Shown here: piece by piece, positions 6,625 to 8,420 of the stretch | How positions within the stretch are numbered: position 1 is the first letter of the stretch | Layout of the letters: the number at the start of each line of letters is the position of its first letter | From: Leucobacter sp. | GTDB taxonomy: Bacteria; Actinomycetota; Actinomycetes; Actinomycetales; Microbacteriaceae | DNA: 8,420 nucleotides | Assembly: GCA_031178565.1 (NCBI GenBank) | Contig: JAPSIU010000114.1 | Coordinates: 1-8,420 of the forward strand | Reading direction: 5' to 3' | Program-made: the position numbers and the translations under genes | Notes under the pieces: generated by a model | The model's input: only the letters and a program-made list of their open reading frames with translations | Told to the model about the DNA's origin: nothing | Databases searched by the model: none

Positions 6625-7638
6625 TCAGGCCGCGATGAGTTCGCGGGAGAGTCTCACGATGTTGGGAAGCACGGTCGTGGCGTGCCACTCGGCGGTCTCC
6701 TCGCCTCGACGGTCGGCGGACCAGCCGAGGTAGGTCAGACCGCGTGCGAGCAGGATGGCGGGGAAGACCGCGTGGTCGGCCGGTTCGAGCGGGCGCACCG
6801 ACTCGTACCCGGCGAAGAGCGCGTCGCGGTAGTCCGCGTAGCGCGGGTGGGGCGTGTAGAAGTACAGCGCGGTCGCGAGATCGAAGAGGTGCCAACCGGC
6901 GGCGAAGTCGTCGAAGTCGATGAGCACGAGGCCGTCGGGGGTGCGCAGCACGTTCTCGGGGGTGAGATCCGCGTGGATCGGTCCGAAGCGGTGCGCCGGT
7001 GTGCCGTAGGCGCCGAGCGTCTCGCGGATCCGCGCGATCGCGGCCTCGACCGCTTGCCGTTCGGACCCGGCGAGCTCCTCGATCCGCAGCGGATCGCCCC
7101 AGGCGGGCTCGGCGCCGACGAGGCCGTCGAGATCCCAGTCGTCGCGCGGGACGGCCATCGTGTAGCCGGAGCGCTCCGTCGCGTCGTGCACCTCGGCGGC
7201 GAGGCGCCCGAGCTCGGCGAAGTCCGCGGGGTCGAGCGGTGCGGTGCCGTCGACGCCCGTGCGCTCGTCCCCGAAGTTGCCGTGGTTCTGGAGCAGATGC
7301 TGCAGGTCGACCTGGTGCACACCCGCGGCGTGCTGCGCGCCGACGCTGCAGAAGCCGCGGCCGTCGCGCGCGGTCACGAATCGCGGTACCGCGACGCCCT
7401 CGCCGTGCAGCGCGCGCACGAAGTCGAGCTCGCAGTCGAGTTCGGCGTCGCTGTGGTACCCCTGGCGATGCACGCGGAGTACGTAGTCGGTCTCCTCGCC
7501 GTCGATGTCGCCGCGGAGCGAGAACACGAAGTTCTCCCGGTTCTTGAGCAGGGTGAGCTCGGTGGCGGGATCCAGGCCGTATTCGGCGAGGGCCTCGCGG
7601 GCGAGCTCGGTCGCTGCGGGGAGATCGACGGTGATCAT
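6625..7638 (-). CDS. APH/homoserine-kinase-like small-molecule kinase, candidate amino-alcohol kinase
   Basis: This 337-residue soluble kinase belongs to the aminoglycoside phosphotransferase (APH) superfamily, in the branch that includes hydroxylysine kinase and homoserine-kinase II-like enzymes. Visible motifs are the nucleotide-loop segment NRENFVFSL (33-41), the VLRV strand (53-56) where the ATP-contacting basic residue sits (here Arg55), the Brenner catalytic loop HADLTPEN (His222, Asp224, Asn229), and the metal-binding DFDD (241-244, Asp241). All expected catalytic residues are intact. It is the first gene after the divergent regulator, with ATG at 7636..7638 and AAGGA at good spacing. 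Sitting next to a phospho-lyase-like PLP enzyme, it most likely phosphorylates the hydroxyl of an amine so that the next enzyme can eliminate the phosphate. The acceptor is unknown; antibiotic resistance is unlikely in this context. Confidence 0.88.
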   Translation of the reverse strand: MITVDLPAATELAREALAEYGLDPATELTLLKNRENFVFSLRGDIDGEETDYVLRVHRQGYHSDAELDCELDFVRALHGEGVAVPRFVTARDGRGFCSVGAQHAAGVHQVDLQHLLQNHGNFGDERTGVDGTAPLDPADFAELGRLAAEVHDATERSGYTMAVPRDDWDLDGLVGAEPAWGDPLRIEELAGSERQAVEAAIARIRETLGAYGTPAHRFGPIHADLTPENVLRTPDGLVLIDFDDFAAGWHLFDLATALYFYTPHPRYADYRDALFAGYESVRPLEPADHAVFPAILLARGLTYLGWSADRRGEETAEWHATTVLPNIVRLSRELIAA

Positions 7639-7682
7639 GCGGTTCCTTCCGACGGCCGCTCGCCGACCGGGGGCCGCGAGCA

Positions 7683-7720
7683 GAAACTATACTCTGAGTA
7701 TAGAAACTGAATCCGGAGTA
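7683..7720. repeat. Two imperfect direct repeats, 20 bases apart, in the divergent promoter
   Basis: Bases 7683..7700 and 7703..7720 both begin GAAACT and end in GAGTA, with 13 of 18 positions identical, at a period of 20 bases (two helical turns). The first copy overlaps the palindromic operator. The pair may be a tandem binding site on one face of the DNA. The stretch is AT-richer than its surroundings. Confidence 0.45.
7687..7703. promoter_or_regulatory. 17-bp palindromic operator, probable TetR site
   Basis: CTATACT-CTG-AGTATAG is a perfect 7+3+7 inverted repeat between the divergently transcribed kinase and TetR-type genes. It covers the whole -10 hexamer of the kinase promoter, so binding would block that promoter. 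Size, symmetry and position are those of a typical TetR-family operator. The binding protein is inferred from the adjacent gene. Confidence 0.7.
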
Positions 7721-7725
7721 CACAA
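7697..7725 (-). promoter_or_regulatory. Promoter of the kinase operon
   Basis: On the minus strand a -35 of TTGTGT (7720..7725) and a -10 of TATACT (7697..7702) are separated by exactly 17 bases. Transcription would start near 7690 and give a leader of about 50 bases before the kinase ATG. This is the best sigma-70-type promoter in the window. Confidence 0.65.
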
Positions 7726-7742
7726 GCCCGCTTCGATCGCTC

Positions 7743-7748
7743 TACACT
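7743..7748 (+). promoter_or_regulatory. -10 box of the TetR-type gene, probably giving a leaderless mRNA
   Basis: TACACT on the plus strand ends seven bases before the ATG at 7756, so RNA synthesis would begin at or next to the start codon. Leaderless mRNAs are common in actinobacteria. No good -35 is seen. A second possible -10, TATACT at 7688..7693, lies in the palindrome and would give a normal leader. Confidence 0.45.
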
Positions 7749-7755
7749 TGAGGGC

Positions 7756-8420
7756 ATGAACCCGGAGACGCTCGAGGATCCCGCGCCGACGTCTGCGCCT
7801 GCGGTCGAGGCTGCGGCTGAGGCTGAGGCTGAGGCCGTGCCTGCGGCCGCGCCGACCAGTCTCCGTGAGCGGCGGCAGCGCCGCACCCGCGAGGAGCTCG
7901 TGGACGCCGTGCTCGCGGTCATCGCCGAGAGTGGCCTCGCCGACACCACCATCGAGCGCGTTTCGGCGAAGTCGGGCATCTCGCGCGGAACGGTCTACGC
8001 CCACTTCCCGGACGGCCGCGACGAGCTGCTGCGGGCGGCCTACGCCCGGCTCGGCCGACAGCTGGTGGAGCGCACGCGCGCGGCGGTATCGGCCGCCGAC
8101 GACTGGCGCGGTCGGCTCGTCGCGCACGCGCGCGCCCTCTTCGACCTCGCGGACGACGCCAGGATCGGGCACTTCTACAACGTTTCGGGGCCGACGCTCA
8201 TCACCGAGGGGGCCGAGCGCGGCATCGGGTCGGGTGCGAGCATCATCATCATCCGCGAGACCCACGAGGCGGCGCGCGCCCCGGGCGACGTCGTCGAGGC
8301 GATCGACGCCGACGCCGTCGCGGCGCTGCTCGTCGGTGCGATGCGCGAGGCGGCGACGGGCGTCGCGGCCGGCGTCCGGGATGCTGAGCGCTCCTACACC
8401 GCGTTCGCCCGGCTGATCGA
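7756..8420 (+). CDS. TetR-family transcriptional regulator (3' end beyond window)
   Basis: The frame is open for 221 codons from ATG 7756 and runs off the right edge without a stop. Residues 1-35 are an Ala/Glu/Pro-rich extension. The TetR DNA-binding domain follows at about 38-88: RRQRRTREELVDAVLAVIAE, then TTIERVSAKSGISRGTVYAHFPDGRDELL (64-92), with the recognition helix at about 74-83. The rest is an all-helical ligand-binding and dimerisation domain of unknown specificity. Family length is usually about 190-220 residues, so little is missing. The gene diverges from the kinase operon across about 117 bases that hold a palindromic operator, so it likely represses that operon, with an amine or pathway intermediate as inducer. 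The ATG has only a short-spaced GAGGG; a leaderless start is possible, and a GTG at codon 28 (7837) is an alternative that would remove most of the extension. Confidence 0.9.
   Translation, partial: MNPETLEDPAPTSAPAVEAAAEAEAEAVPAAAPTSLRERRQRRTREELVDAVLAVIAESGLADTTIERVSAKSGISRGTVYAHFPDGRDELLRAAYARLGRQLVERTRAAVSAADDWRGRLVAHARALFDLADDARIGHFYNVSGPTLITEGAERGIGSGASIIIIRETHEAARAPGDVVEAIDADAVAALLVGAMREAATGVAAGVRDAERSYTAFARLI
7807..7836 (+). repeat. Five hexamer repeats in the TetR N-terminal extension
   Basis: Five successive units of GAGGCT or a one-base variant (the second is GCGGCT, the last GAGGCC) encode the Glu-Ala stretch at residues 18-27. Being in-frame hexamers, changes in copy number would alter only the length of the extension. 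Confidence 0.7.

Noticed and set aside
6625..7638. Aminoglycoside resistance gene
   Set aside because: Although the fold is APH-like, the gene is embedded in a metabolic operon with a phospho-lyase-like enzyme, and no mobile element is nearby.
6602..7723. N-terminal extension of the PLP enzyme across the kinase gene
   Set aside because: The extra residues are Arg/Pro/Ala-rich shadow sequence of the kinase. The ATG at 6599..6601 has an AGGAG and begins the real domain.
7687..8265. A 192-codon open frame on the minus strand opposite the TetR gene
   Set aside because: The plus strand encodes an unmistakable TetR helix-turn-helix; the minus frame has no recognisable motif.
1..8420. Mobile element, phage, CRISPR or defence system
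   Set aside because: No transposase, integrase, terminal repeats, spacer arrays or nuclease/toxin genes are visible, and composition is uniform throughout.

Overview
The window looks like chromosome from a high-G+C actinobacterium (roughly two thirds G+C by eye, strong GC bias at third codon positions, GTG starts, good AGGAGG-type ribosome sites, one apparently leaderless regulator). A Microbacteriaceae-type organism would fit, but the genus cannot be fixed from the sequence. No rRNA, tRNA, CRISPR array, insertion sequence or phage gene was seen.

Layout: eight genes lie on the minus strand and are read right to left; one divergent regulator on the plus strand runs off the right edge. In order of transcription, the right block is an APH/hydroxylysine-kinase-like small-molecule kinase (6625..7638), a class III PLP enzyme resembling ethanolamine-phosphate and phosphohydroxylysine phospho-lyases (5333..6601), and an AraC-type regulator (4338..5300). 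Gaps of 23 and 32 bases suggest one operon. A 249-base gap (4089..4337) carries a candidate promoter and several inverted repeats. The left block is a MoaF-family protein (3276..4088), a lipoprotein substrate-binding protein (2064..3242), a perfect 18-bp stem-loop (2010..2050), LivH-type and LivM-type permeases (1059..1934 and 125..1072, overlapping), and the first codons of what is probably the LivG-type ATPase (1..79). At the right, a TetR-type regulator (7756..8420, incomplete) diverges from the kinase. A 17-bp palindrome lies on the -10 box of the kinase promoter.

Working model (inference): the locus imports and breaks down an amine bearing a hydroxyl group. The HAAT-family ABC transporter brings the compound in, the kinase phosphorylates its hydroxyl, and the PLP enzyme removes phosphate and ammonia to leave an aldehyde. 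MoaF-family genes and FeaR-like AraC regulators are both known from monoamine catabolism in enterobacteria, which supports an amine substrate. TetR would control the kinase operon and AraC the MoaF/transporter operon. No aldehyde dehydrogenase is in the window; it would have to lie outside. The substrate is not identifiable from sequence alone.
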